A DNA stretch of 14,937 nucleotides, taken from NCBI GenBank assembly GCA_023413135.1, contig JAEZQK010000039.1, positions 1-14,937 of the forward strand, given 5' to 3'. The position numbers and the translations under genes are program-made. This DNA comes from Bacillota bacterium (lineage in GTDB: Bacteria; Bacillota; Clostridia; Christensenellales; Aristaeellaceae). This document shows, piece after piece, positions 6,471 through 13,825 of this stretch. The notes beneath the pieces are model-generated. The model saw only the letters and a list, made by a program, of their open reading frames with translations. It ran no database searches and was not told where the DNA came from. Within the stretch, counting starts at the first letter, position 1, and every line of letters begins with the position of its first letter.

Positions 6471-6496
6471 ATACCAATTCCAATTGGAATCAGTAT
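6471..6496. repeat. Dyad centred on a perfect 14-bp palindrome
   Basis: ATTCCAATTGGAAT (6477-6490) is a perfect palindrome without a loop. Outer ATAC (6471-6474) and GTAT (6493-6496) extend the symmetry after two mismatched positions on each side. It lies 2 bases after the stop of the small gene and about 100 bases upstream of the iclR promoter. Its lack of a loop makes it look more like a protein-binding site than a terminator. No function can be assigned. Confidence 0.35.
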
Positions 6497-6512
6497 AAGT
6501 CTCCATAGGATA

Positions 6513-6552
6513 ACGTGGCACTGAGGCAAAAGCCTGCGTGCCATGTTTTTTT
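6513..6552 (+). terminator. Rho-independent terminator of the glsB-like/small-protein transcript
   Basis: ACGTGGCAC (6513-6521)/GTGCCATGT (6538-6546) gives nine pairs with one G-U. An inner AGGC/GCCT pairing adds to the stem, and seven T residues follow (6546-6552). This isolates the upstream genes from the iclR promoter. Confidence 0.85.
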
Positions 6553-6589
6553 GGTGCTCCCTGTTGTTTACAAAACGATTGAAAAATAC

Positions 6590-6618
6590 TTGACTGCGTC
6601 TGTACGTTATGCTATCAT
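6590..6618 (+). promoter_or_regulatory. Promoter of the iclR-type gene and probably the hexuronate operon
   Basis: -35 TTGACT (6590-6595) and -10 TATCAT (6613-6618) are separated by exactly 17 bases. Transcription would start near 6625, about 50 bases before the regulator's ATG. No comparably good promoter was found between iclR and eda, so read-through into eda is likely. Confidence 0.75.
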
Positions 6619-6638
6619 ATTCCTGAATTTGAACGTAA

Positions 6639-6652
6639 TTCATATATATGAA
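6639..6652. promoter_or_regulatory. Candidate operator of the IclR-family regulator
   Basis: TTCATATATATGAA is a perfect 14-bp palindrome about 15-28 bases downstream of the predicted start site, in the leader of the regulator gene. IclR-family (KdgR-type) repressors bind A/T-rich palindromes with TTCA/TGAA-like arms close to their own promoter, so autoregulation is plausible. The palindrome is seen; the binding is inferred. Confidence 0.4.
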
Positions 6653-6673
6653 CGGTTGTTGGATGGTGAATGC

Positions 6674-7435
6674 ATGCCTGAAACGCTGAACCGAACGCTA
6701 TCCCGCGGGCTGGAAATGCTTGAGCTTTTAAGCGAGAATCCCGGGGGACTGGAGTTGCACCAGATTGCCAAAGTGATGCAGATGCCAAAGAGCAGCGCGC
6801 TCAACCTGCTGCATACGTTGCTTTCCTATAAATATGTGCGCAAAATAGACAATTCCCCCCGTTATCAATTGGGCCTGAAGCTGTTTGAAGTGGGCAGTGC
6901 GGCAGTGAACCATGTGGATATTACCAGCGTCATCCGCCAGTATATGTCGGACATCTCCCGGGCCTGCAATGAGACGATGCACTGTGGCATTTTAAGCGGC
7001 TTGGACGTTCTGTACATCGATAAGATGGAGTCCACCCAGTCCATCCGCATGTCCAGCCACGTGGGCGTGCGCATGCCGCTGCATGCCACAGCCATGGGCA
7101 AGGCGTTTCTTGCCTGCTTTACGGAGGATGAGATACGGGGCCTGTACGACGGCAGGGAGCTGAATGCCCTGACACCTCATACCATCACCGATATAAACGC
7201 TTTGCTCAAACAATTGGAAATTATCCGCCAGGCGGGATATGCCACAGAAACCCAGGAGAGCAATCTGAATGTAAGCTGCATCGGCGTAGCCATCAAGGAT
7301 CGGGATGACCGTCCGGCCTATGCCTTGAGCATCTCGGCGCCTTCCTTCCGCATGGGGGAAAGCGAGACTTGCGATTATGGTCAGATGTTGCTTCGGGCCC
7401 AGCGAAAGATCCAGCGGGTGCTGCGGGCGGTATAA
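6674..7435 (+). CDS. IclR-family transcriptional regulator (KdgR-like)
   Basis: A 253-residue IclR-family protein. The N-terminal winged helix-turn-helix (about 5-65) includes LHQIAKVMQMPKSSALNLLHTL. The C-terminal effector-binding domain (about 75-250) has the conserved RMPLHATAMGKAFLACF and GYATETQESNLNVSCIGVAI segments. ATG 6674 fits the family start; only a weak GGATGG-type site precedes it. The frame extends upstream to 6515, but that part overlaps the terminator and promoter and is not family-like. The gene lies directly before eda-kdgK-uxaB-uxaA in the same direction. It therefore probably controls hexuronate breakdown, as KdgR-type IclR regulators do with 2-keto-3-deoxygluconate or its phosphate as effector. 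The effector is inferred from context only. Confidence 0.88.
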   Translation: MPETLNRTLSRGLEMLELLSENPGGLELHQIAKVMQMPKSSALNLLHTLLSYKYVRKIDNSPRYQLGLKLFEVGSAAVNHVDITSVIRQYMSDISRACNETMHCGILSGLDVLYIDKMESTQSIRMSSHVGVRMPLHATAMGKAFLACFTEDEIRGLYDGRELNALTPHTITDINALLKQLEIIRQAGYATETQESNLNVSCIGVAIKDRDDRPAYALSISAPSFRMGESETCDYGQMLLRAQRKIQRVLRAV

Positions 7436-7516
7436 CGGGCCTTCTTCCACCTTGTTAAGATCGTCTGCCGCGCTGTTTTGGATAGACTATGCAATAAATG
7501 TATAAGGAAGGCGTTA

Positions 7517-8476
7517 ATGATGGACATGTTGGAAAAATTGTCCCTGGCCGGGCTGGTACCCGTTATTAAGGTGGAGAACGCACAGGATGCCGTGCCTCTA
7601 TGCTGTGCGCTGGCGGAGGGTGGGCTGCCTGTGGCAGAGATCACCTTTCGTTCCGCGGCTGCGGAGGAATCCATCCGCTTGGTGCACGAACAGCTTCCCC
7701 AGGTGATCCTTGGTGCAGGCACTGTTTTAACCATCGAGCAGGTGGACAGGGCTGTGGCGGCGGGCGCGGCTTATATCGTGTCTCCCGGCATCAATCCCAA
7801 GGTGGTGGAATACTGCCAGAAGAAAAATGTTCCCATTCTCCCCGGCTGCGCCAATCCGTCAGATATTGAGACTGCGCTTTCCCTGGGGCTTAGGACCGTG
7901 AAGTTCTTTCCCGCCGAAGCGCTTGGGGGGCTTAGCATGATCAAGGCGCTGAGCGCTCCCTACGGCAACGTCACCTTCGTGCCCACCGGCGGCATCAGCG
8001 AAAAAAATCTGGTGGAATACCTGTCTTTCCCCAAAGTTGTGGCCTGCGGCGGAAGCTGGATGGTGCCCCAGGATGCGGTGGACGCAAAGGACTGGGGCAG
8101 GATCAAGTCCATCACCAAGAGCGCCGTGGCCCTTCTGCTGGGCTTTGAGCTGGCCCATATCGGCATCAACACAGGCAGCCCGGAGAACGCCATGCGGGAA
8201 GCGCAGATGCTTTGCACGCTCCTTGGCTGGGACTTAAAGGATGGCAACGGCTCCACCTTTGTGGGCACTGGCTTTGAACTGATGAAGAAGCCCTTCAGGG
8301 GCACTCATGGGCATATCGCTATCCGCACCAACAGCATCGCAAGGGCCAAATGGCATTTGCAGCAGCGGGGCTTTGCCTTTGACGAAGCAAGCGCCAGCGA
8401 GAAAAACGGCAAGATCGCAGCCATCTATTTGCAGGATGAGATCGCCGGGTTTGCCTTCCACCTGCTTCAAAAGTAA
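7517..8476 (+). CDS. eda: KDPG (2-keto-3-deoxy-6-phosphogluconate) aldolase with a C-terminal VOC-like domain
   Basis: A 319-residue cytoplasmic protein. Residues 1-205 are a class I KDPG/KHG aldolase barrel that cleaves KDPG to pyruvate and glyceraldehyde-3-phosphate. Catalytic residues are in place: Glu41 and Arg45 in PVAEITFRS, and the Schiff-base lysine Lys129 in TVKFFPAE. The GAGT and PGCANP motifs are also present. Residues about 207-319 form an extra domain (HIGINTGSPENAM...GTHGHIAIRTNSIARAK...GFAFHLLQK) that resembles a glyoxalase/VOC fold. This aldolase-VOC arrangement occurs in other Firmicutes as far as I recall, so it is a family variant rather than a new fusion; the domain's role is unknown to me. 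ATG 7517 follows AAGGAAG by 6 bases. kdgK begins 20 bases after its stop. Confidence 0.93.
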   Translation: MMDMLEKLSLAGLVPVIKVENAQDAVPLCCALAEGGLPVAEITFRSAAAEESIRLVHEQLPQVILGAGTVLTIEQVDRAVAAGAAYIVSPGINPKVVEYCQKKNVPILPGCANPSDIETALSLGLRTVKFFPAEALGGLSMIKALSAPYGNVTFVPTGGISEKNLVEYLSFPKVVACGGSWMVPQDAVDAKDWGRIKSITKSAVALLLGFELAHIGINTGSPENAMREAQMLCTLLGWDLKDGNGSTFVGTGFELMKKPFRGTHGHIAIRTNSIARAKWHLQQRGFAFDEASASEKNGKIAAIYLQDEIAGFAFHLLQK

Positions 8477-8496
8477 TTGTAAAGGGAGAAAAGTTT

Positions 8497-9534
8497 ATGA
8501 GCTGTAAAGTTGTCACCTTTGGCGAAATCATGCTGCGGCTGAAAAGCCCGGGCTTTGACCGGTTTTTCCAGACTCCGTCCCTGGAAGCCACCTTTGGCGG
8601 CGGGGAAGCCAATGTTTGCGTGTCCCTGGCCAATTTCGGCATGGACACCGCCTTTGTTACCCTGCTGCCCAGCAATGACATCGGTGAGGCTTGCCTTAGG
8701 GAACTGCGGGGCTTTGGGGTGGATGTATCCAATATCGTAAGAAACAACAACCGCATGGGCATCTACTTTCTGGAGACCGGTGCGGTGCAACGCCCCAGCA
8801 AGGTGATCTATGACCGGGCGGAATCTGCTATCGCCAAGGGCAAGCCCGGCGATATTGACTGGAACAAGGCTTTTGCAGGCGCAACATGGTTCCACTTCAC
8901 CGGCATCACCCCTGCTATCAGCCAGGGTGCGGCGGATCTTTGCCTGGAGGCGGTGCAGGCCGCCAAGGCAGCGGGCCTGCATGTGAGCTGTGACCTCAAC
9001 TACCGCAAGAATCTGTGGAAGTATGGCAAGACGGCCTCCGAAGTCATGCGGGAACTGACGCGCTATGTAGATACGGTGATCGCCAACGAAGAAGATTTTC
9101 AAATGGCATTGGGCCTGAAGGCCGAATCCAGCGCCGAAGTGGAATCCGGCGAACTGAACGTGGAGCAGTACAAGGCCATCGCGCAGCTTGCCATGCAGGA
9201 ATACCAAAACATCAAGCGGGTGGCCATCACCCTTCGGGAAAGCAAATCCGCCAACCACAACGACTGGAGCGCCTGCCTGTATAACGGAAAGGACTTCCTG
9301 CTCTCCCGCAAGTATGCAATTACACACATCGTGGATAGAGTGGGCGGCGGCGACAGCTTTGGCGCGGGCCTCATCTACGGCATCAATACATATGGTGACG
9401 AGAAAAAGGCGCTGGAGTTCGCCGTGGCGGCTTCGTGCCTGAAGCATACCATCAATGGCGACTTCAACCGGGTGTCCGTTTCGGAAGTGGAAAGCCTGAT
9501 GAAGGGCTCCGGTTCCGGCCGGGTGCAGCGATAA
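8497..9534 (+). CDS. kdgK: 2-keto-3-deoxygluconate kinase (PfkB family)
   Basis: A 345-residue sugar kinase of the PfkB/ribokinase family. It phosphorylates KDG with ATP to give KDPG, the substrate of the aldolase encoded just before it. It opens with VVTFGEIMLRLKSPG and the glycine-rich GGGEANVCVSLANFG substrate-binding region. Near the C-terminus it carries VGGGDSFGAG with the catalytic base Asp286. Length matches KdgK. GGGAG lies 8 bases before the ATG, and the 20-base gap after eda indicates one transcript. Other PfkB sugar kinases look similar, but the setting between eda and uxaB/uxaA supports KDG as substrate. Confidence 0.92.
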   Translation: MSCKVVTFGEIMLRLKSPGFDRFFQTPSLEATFGGGEANVCVSLANFGMDTAFVTLLPSNDIGEACLRELRGFGVDVSNIVRNNNRMGIYFLETGAVQRPSKVIYDRAESAIAKGKPGDIDWNKAFAGATWFHFTGITPAISQGAADLCLEAVQAAKAAGLHVSCDLNYRKNLWKYGKTASEVMRELTRYVDTVIANEEDFQMALGLKAESSAEVESGELNVEQYKAIAQLAMQEYQNIKRVAITLRESKSANHNDWSACLYNGKDFLLSRKYAITHIVDRVGGGDSFGAGLIYGINTYGDEKKALEFAVAASCLKHTINGDFNRVSVSEVESLMKGSGSGRVQR

Positions 9535-9559
9535 TATACTATCAGGATGCATTGCATAC

Positions 9560-9573
9560 AGAAAACGCTTTTT
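9560..9573 (+). promoter_or_regulatory. cre-like site (candidate CcpA operator) between kdgK and uxaB
   Basis: AGAAAACGCTTTTT agrees with 12 of 14 positions of the catabolite-responsive element consensus TGWAARCGYTWNCW; the mismatches are the first base and position 13. It lies 25 bases after the kdgK stop in the longest gap of the cluster. A CcpA site here could act as a roadblock or repress an internal promoter. This is a motif match by eye with no binding evidence. Confidence 0.35.
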
Positions 9574-9575
9574 TG

Positions 9576-9599
9576 CCCCCTTGATGTATATCAAGGGGG
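9576..9599 (+). other. Perfect 10-bp intercistronic hairpin between kdgK and uxaB
   Basis: CCCCCTTGAT (9576-9585) and ATCAAGGGGG (9590-9599) form a perfect stem with loop GTAT. No T-run follows, so it is not a classical terminator. It could be an RNA-processing or mRNA-stabilising element that sets different levels of eda-kdgK and uxaBA, or a DNA operator. Confidence 0.5.
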
Positions 9600-9611
9600 A
9601 TACGCATTTCC

Positions 9612-9630
9612 ATGGGCTTGCCCATTTTTT
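9612..9630 (+). terminator. Weak terminator or attenuator before uxaB
   Basis: ATGGG (9612-9616)/CCCAT (9621-9625) forms a short stem with loop CTTG, ending in six T residues (9625-9630). It is too weak for a strong terminator but could give partial termination ahead of uxaB. A TATACT at 9648-9653 might be the -10 of an internal promoter, but it lacks a convincing -35. Confidence 0.3.
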
Positions 9631-9675
9631 CACAATAGAGAAACAGCTATACTTTTGAAAGGAAAGAGGATAACC

Positions 9676-11142
9676 ATGCAGGAGATATCGGCAGTTTATA
9701 CCCGCAATTCCAGACCCATCCGCGTGCTGCAGTATGGCGAGGGCAATTTTCTGCGGGCCTTCGTAGATTATATGATCGATATCGCCAATGAAAAAGGATC
9801 GTTTGACGGAGATGTGGCGGTGGTAAAACCTATCGTCTACGGTTCCCTGGAGCAGTTTGCAAAACAGGATAACCTGTACACCGTTTGCCTTCGTGGCAAG
9901 GCGGGGGGACAGGTGATCCGGGAAAACCGGGTTATAAAATGCATCGGGCAAACTGTGGATGCTTATGAAGCCTACGATGCCTATATAGCTCTGGCGAGGG
10001 AGGAAACGCTGGAGTTTATCGTTTCCAACACAACGGAAGCGGGAATCGTATTTGACCCTTCGGATCAATTTGATCTATGCCCGCCGCATACCTATCCCGG
10101 CAAGCTGACGCAGTTTTTGTACAAGCGATTTGAATACTTCCATGGCGCTTTGGAGAAAGGAATTGTCATTCTTCCCGTGGAGCTGATTGAAAACAACGGT
10201 GGTAAATTGAAGGATTGTGTCCTGCGACTGATCAATACATGGAAACTGCCGGATACCTTCAAGGCCTGGGTGGAGGAAAGCTGCGTTTTTTGTTCTACGC
10301 TGGTGGACCGTATCGTCACCGGATACCCGAAGGACACGGTGTCGGATTATTGGCAGGAGCTGGGTTATGAAGACAGGCTGCTTGCTGTTTGCGAGCCTTT
10401 TGCCTTGTGGGTGATCGAGAGCCCCAAGGATATTTCCGCCCGCCTGCCTCTTGACAAGGCGGGGTTGCCCGTGGTATTTACAAAGGACCAGCGGCCATAC
10501 CGGGAACGGAAGGTGCGGCTGCTAAACGGGGCCCATACTTCTACGATTCTAGGCGCATACCTTGCGGGCATGGATATTGTGGGGGAGTGCATGGCCGACC
10601 CGGACATCCGCAGGTTCATGGCGGAGGCGGTTTACAGTGAGATTGCGCCTACCGTGCCCCTGCCCAAAGAGGAAGTGAAGGCCTTTGCCGGCAGCGTGTT
10701 TGAACGGTTTGAAAATCCCTTTATCCGGCATGCGCTATTATCCATTGCCTTAAATTCCGTTTCCAAGTGGAAGTCCCGCATTCTTCCCTCGTTGCTGGAT
10801 TCCCTGGAGCAGACGGGGAAGCTGCCCAAATGTTTAACCTTTTCTTTCGCGGCGCTATTGGCATTTTACACCTGCAAAAAGCAGGCGGACGGCTCCTATG
10901 TGGGAAACCGCTCCGGCGGCGGAACTTATCCTGTGCAGGATGACCAGCCTGCTTTGGAATTCTTCGCCGCTCACAGCGGAAAGCCGGCAGCGGAATATGC
11001 GCAGCTTGCCGCCTCGAACGCTTCCTTCTGGGGCCGGGACCTTGCCCAGATTCCGGGGTTTGTGAAGGCGGCTGCCATGCATCTTGACAACATCCATACC
11101 ATGGGTGCGCGGGCTGCCATGAATCGTCTTTTTGAGGAGTAG
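9676..11142 (+). CDS. uxaB: Tagaturonate reductase (altronate oxidoreductase)
   Basis: A 488-residue member of the mannitol-dehydrogenase/long-chain polyol dehydrogenase family. It reduces tagaturonate to altronate with NADH in the galacturonate pathway. The N-terminal dinucleotide-binding segment is VLQYGEGNFLRAFVDYMID (residues about 15-33). The family active-site signature K-x4-N-x2-H is intact as Lys279, Asn284 and His287 in KVRLLNGAHTS. ATG 9676 is fixed by AAAGAGG 6 bases upstream; the frame is open from 9547, but that part holds the intercistronic hairpins. UxaA follows three bases after its stop, and this favours UxaB over the closely related fructuronate reductase UxuB, which pairs with mannonate dehydratase. 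Confidence 0.92.
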   Translation: MQEISAVYTRNSRPIRVLQYGEGNFLRAFVDYMIDIANEKGSFDGDVAVVKPIVYGSLEQFAKQDNLYTVCLRGKAGGQVIRENRVIKCIGQTVDAYEAYDAYIALAREETLEFIVSNTTEAGIVFDPSDQFDLCPPHTYPGKLTQFLYKRFEYFHGALEKGIVILPVELIENNGGKLKDCVLRLINTWKLPDTFKAWVEESCVFCSTLVDRIVTGYPKDTVSDYWQELGYEDRLLAVCEPFALWVIESPKDISARLPLDKAGLPVVFTKDQRPYRERKVRLLNGAHTSTILGAYLAGMDIVGECMADPDIRRFMAEAVYSEIAPTVPLPKEEVKAFAGSVFERFENPFIRHALLSIALNSVSKWKSRILPSLLDSLEQTGKLPKCLTFSFAALLAFYTCKKQADGSYVGNRSGGGTYPVQDDQPALEFFAAHSGKPAAEYAQLAASNASFWGRDLAQIPGFVKAAAMHLDNIHTMGARAAMNRLFEE

Positions 11143-11145
11143 TTT

Positions 11146-12630
11146 ATGCAAAGTTATTTGAAGATTCATCCTAATGACAACGTGGCTGTGGCGGTGGAAG
11201 GTTTGAAAAAGGGAGCGCCCGTTTCTTTGGACGGTGCTCTGGTGATTCTTAAAAAGGATATTCCCGCGGGGCACAAGTTTGCCCTTCGGGATATCCCCTC
11301 CGGGGGGAAGGTTATAAAATATGGCTTCCCCATCGGCCATGCAACGGAAAATATCTCTGTTGGAAACCATGTTCATACCCACAATGTGCATTCCGACTTG
11401 AATTCATTGCTGGAATACCAGTATCAGCCGCAATTTGCGGAGCTTGCTCCTATACCGGCCCAGACCTTCCGCGGTTTCAGACGCCCGGATGGCAAGGTGG
11501 GCATCCGCAACGAGGTGTGGATCATACCCACCGTGGGCTGCGTCAATGCCATTGCCAAGCAAATAGAGGTGGAAGCACAAAAGTTTACAAGGGGCGGGCT
11601 GGAAGCGGTGGTGGCTTACAGCCATCCCTACGGCTGCTCCCAATTGGGGGACGACTTAAAATATACTCAAAAGGCCTTGTGCGGCCTCATTCGCCATCCC
11701 AATGCCGCCGGCGTGCTGGTTTTGGGGCTGGGGTGTGAAAACAACCGTATCTCTGAAATGAAAAAGGTACTGGGTTCCTATGACGAGGACAGGGTGAAGT
11801 TCCTTATTGCCCAGGATGTGGACGACGAGGCGGAGGCCGCGCTGACTCTGCTCAAGGAGCTATGTGATCGCGCTGCCGGGTGCGTGCGGGAAGAAGTTCC
11901 CGCTTCCGAGCTGGTGCTGGGCTTAAAATGCGGCGGCTCCGACGGCTTTTCCGGCATTACGGCCAATCCGCTAGTGGGCAGCCTTTCCGACAGGCTTATT
12001 GCCCAGGGTGGCAGCGCCATTTTGACCGAAGTGCCGGAGATGTTCGGTGCGGAAACGCTGCTTATGCAGCGCTGCCGGAGCAGGGAAATCTTTGACAAGA
12101 CCGTTGCACTCATCAACGATTTCAAGTCCTACTTTATGCGCCACAATGAGCCCATTGACGAGAACCCCGCGCCGGGCAACAAGGACGGCGGCATTACCAC
12201 CCTGGAAGACAAATCCTTGGGCTGCGTGCAAAAGGGCGGCATTGCCCCGGTGGAGGATGTGCTTAACTACGGGGAGCCGGTCCGCAAAAAAGGCCTGAGC
12301 CTCTTGCAGGCGCCCGGGAACGACCTGGTGGCATCCAACGCCCTGCTGTTTTCCGGTGCGCATATGGTGCTGTTCACCACCGGCCGGGGCACTCCCTTTG
12401 GCTGTGCGGTGCCCACGGTGAAGATCGCCAGCAACAGCAATATGGCCCGCCGGAAAAGCAATTGGATCGATTTTGACGCCGGACGCCTGCTGGAGGGCGA
12501 ATCCATGGAAGCGCTCACCACCGAATTTATGAAACTGGTGCTTGATATTGCTTCCGGGGAGGAAAAGGCCAAATCCGAAGCACTGGACAAGCGGGACCTG
12601 ACCATATTCAAGGATGGGGTAACGGTGTAG
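11146..12630 (+). CDS. uxaA: Altronate dehydratase
   Basis: A 494-residue two-domain protein that dehydrates altronate to 2-keto-3-deoxygluconate. The N-terminal SAF domain (about 1-90) contains the histidine-rich GNHVHTHNVHSDL (residues 73-85). The large C-terminal domain (about 105-494) carries YSHPYGCSQLGDD, LGLKCGGSDGFSGITANP, and PGNKDGGITTLEDKSLGCVQKGG, all typical of full-length UxaA. Several cysteines fit the iron-dependent enzyme. Only three bases separate it from uxaB, and its ribosome binding site GAGGAG lies within the last uxaB codons, so the two are probably translationally coupled. It is the last gene of the cluster; no clear terminator follows, only the palindromic repeat at 12731-12807. 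Confidence 0.94.
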   Translation: MQSYLKIHPNDNVAVAVEGLKKGAPVSLDGALVILKKDIPAGHKFALRDIPSGGKVIKYGFPIGHATENISVGNHVHTHNVHSDLNSLLEYQYQPQFAELAPIPAQTFRGFRRPDGKVGIRNEVWIIPTVGCVNAIAKQIEVEAQKFTRGGLEAVVAYSHPYGCSQLGDDLKYTQKALCGLIRHPNAAGVLVLGLGCENNRISEMKKVLGSYDEDRVKFLIAQDVDDEAEAALTLLKELCDRAAGCVREEVPASELVLGLKCGGSDGFSGITANPLVGSLSDRLIAQGGSAILTEVPEMFGAETLLMQRCRSREIFDKTVALINDFKSYFMRHNEPIDENPAPGNKDGGITTLEDKSLGCVQKGGIAPVEDVLNYGEPVRKKGLSLLQAPGNDLVASNALLFSGAHMVLFTTGRGTPFGCAVPTVKIASNSNMARRKSNWIDFDAGRLLEGESMEALTTEFMKLVLDIASGEEKAKSEALDKRDLTIFKDGVTV

Positions 12631-12730
12631 CAGGGGCCCGCAAAAATTTGATGGAGCAGCCTATGCTATTCCAAATCATAAATGCACCGATGAACACTGG
12701 CGAATAGAATACATGCAAGCACCGCTCGCA

Positions 12731-12807
12731 GTCATCCTGAGGAGCGTGCGACGAAGGATCTTAGAGTAGCATGCTAGGCTAAGATCCTTCACTTCGTTCA
12801 GGATGAC
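12731..12807. repeat. REP/MITE-like imperfect palindrome
   Basis: A 77-base interrupted inverted repeat. The outer arms GTCATCCTGA (12731-12740)/TCAGGATGAC (12798-12807) and the inner arms GAAGGATCTTAG (12753-12764)/CTAAGATCCTTC (12779-12790) are perfect. They flank a tip containing the palindrome TAGCATGCTA. The GTCATCCTGAG...CGAAGGATC wording matches a type of extragenic palindrome I recall from many bacterial genomes. It lies between uxaA and a convergent gene and may also limit read-through, although no T-tract follows. No second copy is visible in the window. Confidence 0.7.
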
Positions 12808-12862
12808 ATTGTACTCGCTTTCATAGTCACGTTTAAAGAGGCAATAATATTTAAGAATGGTA

Positions 12863-13780
12863 TTATACGCCTGCCGGATTGCCGTATGCCAATTCCTCGA
12901 TCAGGGCGGTTACCTGCTCTTTCGTTCCTTGTATAAGGTTTACGCCAACCGGACGGTTTCTGGTGCCCGCAATGCTGGAAATGTGAAATTCGTGAATTAA
13001 ACTGTCGATCAGCCGCATCTTGCCGGCGTTGTCCTGTGCCTTTTCCCAGTCGGCAGTAAATGTATCAAAGATACCGGATGCTTCACCCCTTGGCATGTTA
13101 TTTGCCCGATAGCTTTGACGGTATTCCCGGTAGGTATACTGCTGGCCACAGGGGCATTCCATGATGTCCGCATAGTCAAGAACGTTCCCGCAGTGCAGGC
13201 ATTTTACTTTTCCGGCTTCCATCAATTCGTAGATTTCCCTGGCTTCCAGGCACCTTGCATACATGGTGAAGCCGATATCATTCAACAGCGCTTCGTCCGT
13301 CATACCTTTTGCATCGTTCTCATACAGCCTTTTCAGGTCCTGGCGCGATACCATTTTAGGCCACCGGCACTGATTCAGATTTTTGCCGGTGCGGGGGAAA
13401 GCTTTGGGCTTTTCCTTTTTTCTTTCGGCACGTTTTTGGGAAAACGCGGCAAAACGGTCCATGAATCCATCGCGGTACATTTCGTCCACTTTGGCGATCG
13501 CCTCATTCAATGTGCCTAAGGTTACAACATCAATGCCTTCCACTGAAAAAATGCCATCATGAAAGCAGACGTTGTTTACAAGGATCAGGCCGCTGTGGCC
13601 ATATTTGTACTTCCACCCGCTGGTATCGGAATAGGCGACAGCCACATACCCAAGGCCGTATGTACCCTTCAGTATATGATTAAACTGCGCAAACAGGCTC
13701 TTTACGTCCTCGGCCAGGTATTCATTCACCTCGGCCAGTTTTGGCTTATGTGCTTTTGTATACCGTTCTTTCCAATCCAT
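12863..13780 (-). CDS. Protein of unknown function with a DUF3788-like N-terminus and a zinc ribbon
   Basis: A 305-residue soluble protein without signal or membrane segments. Residues 1-110 (WKERYTKAHKPKLAEVNEYL, then GWKYKYGHSGLILVNN) resemble DUF3788-type proteins; this is a tentative recognition. A Lys/Arg-rich linker (about 112-130) leads to a second part starting QCRWPKMVSRQDLKRLYEND. That part holds Cys194, Cys197, Cys209 and Cys211 (CLHCGN...ECPCGQQY), a likely zinc site, followed by YREYRQSYRANNMPRGEA and a helical C-terminus. I recall the C-terminal half as a free-standing unknown in Firmicutes. AAAGGAG lies 8 bases before the ATG. It starts 45 bases after the deaminase-like gene stop in the same direction, so the two are probably one transcript. 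Function is not predicted. Confidence 0.75.
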   Translation of the reverse strand: MDWKERYTKAHKPKLAEVNEYLAEDVKSLFAQFNHILKGTYGLGYVAVAYSDTSGWKYKYGHSGLILVNNVCFHDGIFSVEGIDVVTLGTLNEAIAKVDEMYRDGFMDRFAAFSQKRAERKKEKPKAFPRTGKNLNQCRWPKMVSRQDLKRLYENDAKGMTDEALLNDIGFTMYARCLEAREIYELMEAGKVKCLHCGNVLDYADIMECPCGQQYTYREYRQSYRANNMPRGEASGIFDTFTADWEKAQDNAGKMRLIDSLIHEFHISSIAGTRNRPVGVNLIQGTKEQVTALIEELAYGNPAGV

Positions 13781-13825
13781 GCGGCTTTCTCCTTTACCAT
13801 CATTGGTATAGGGTGTAACCAGGCT

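Noticed and set aside
7482..7510. TTGGAT/TATAAG as a promoter for eda
   Set aside because: The -10 would lie directly at the ribosome binding site, giving an essentially leaderless transcript; read-through from the iclR promoter is more plausible.
8467..10068. Long open frame (533 codons) on the minus strand
   Set aside because: It lies antisense to kdgK and the start of uxaB, which are unmistakable genes. It has no ribosome binding site or recognisable protein features and arises from codon bias.
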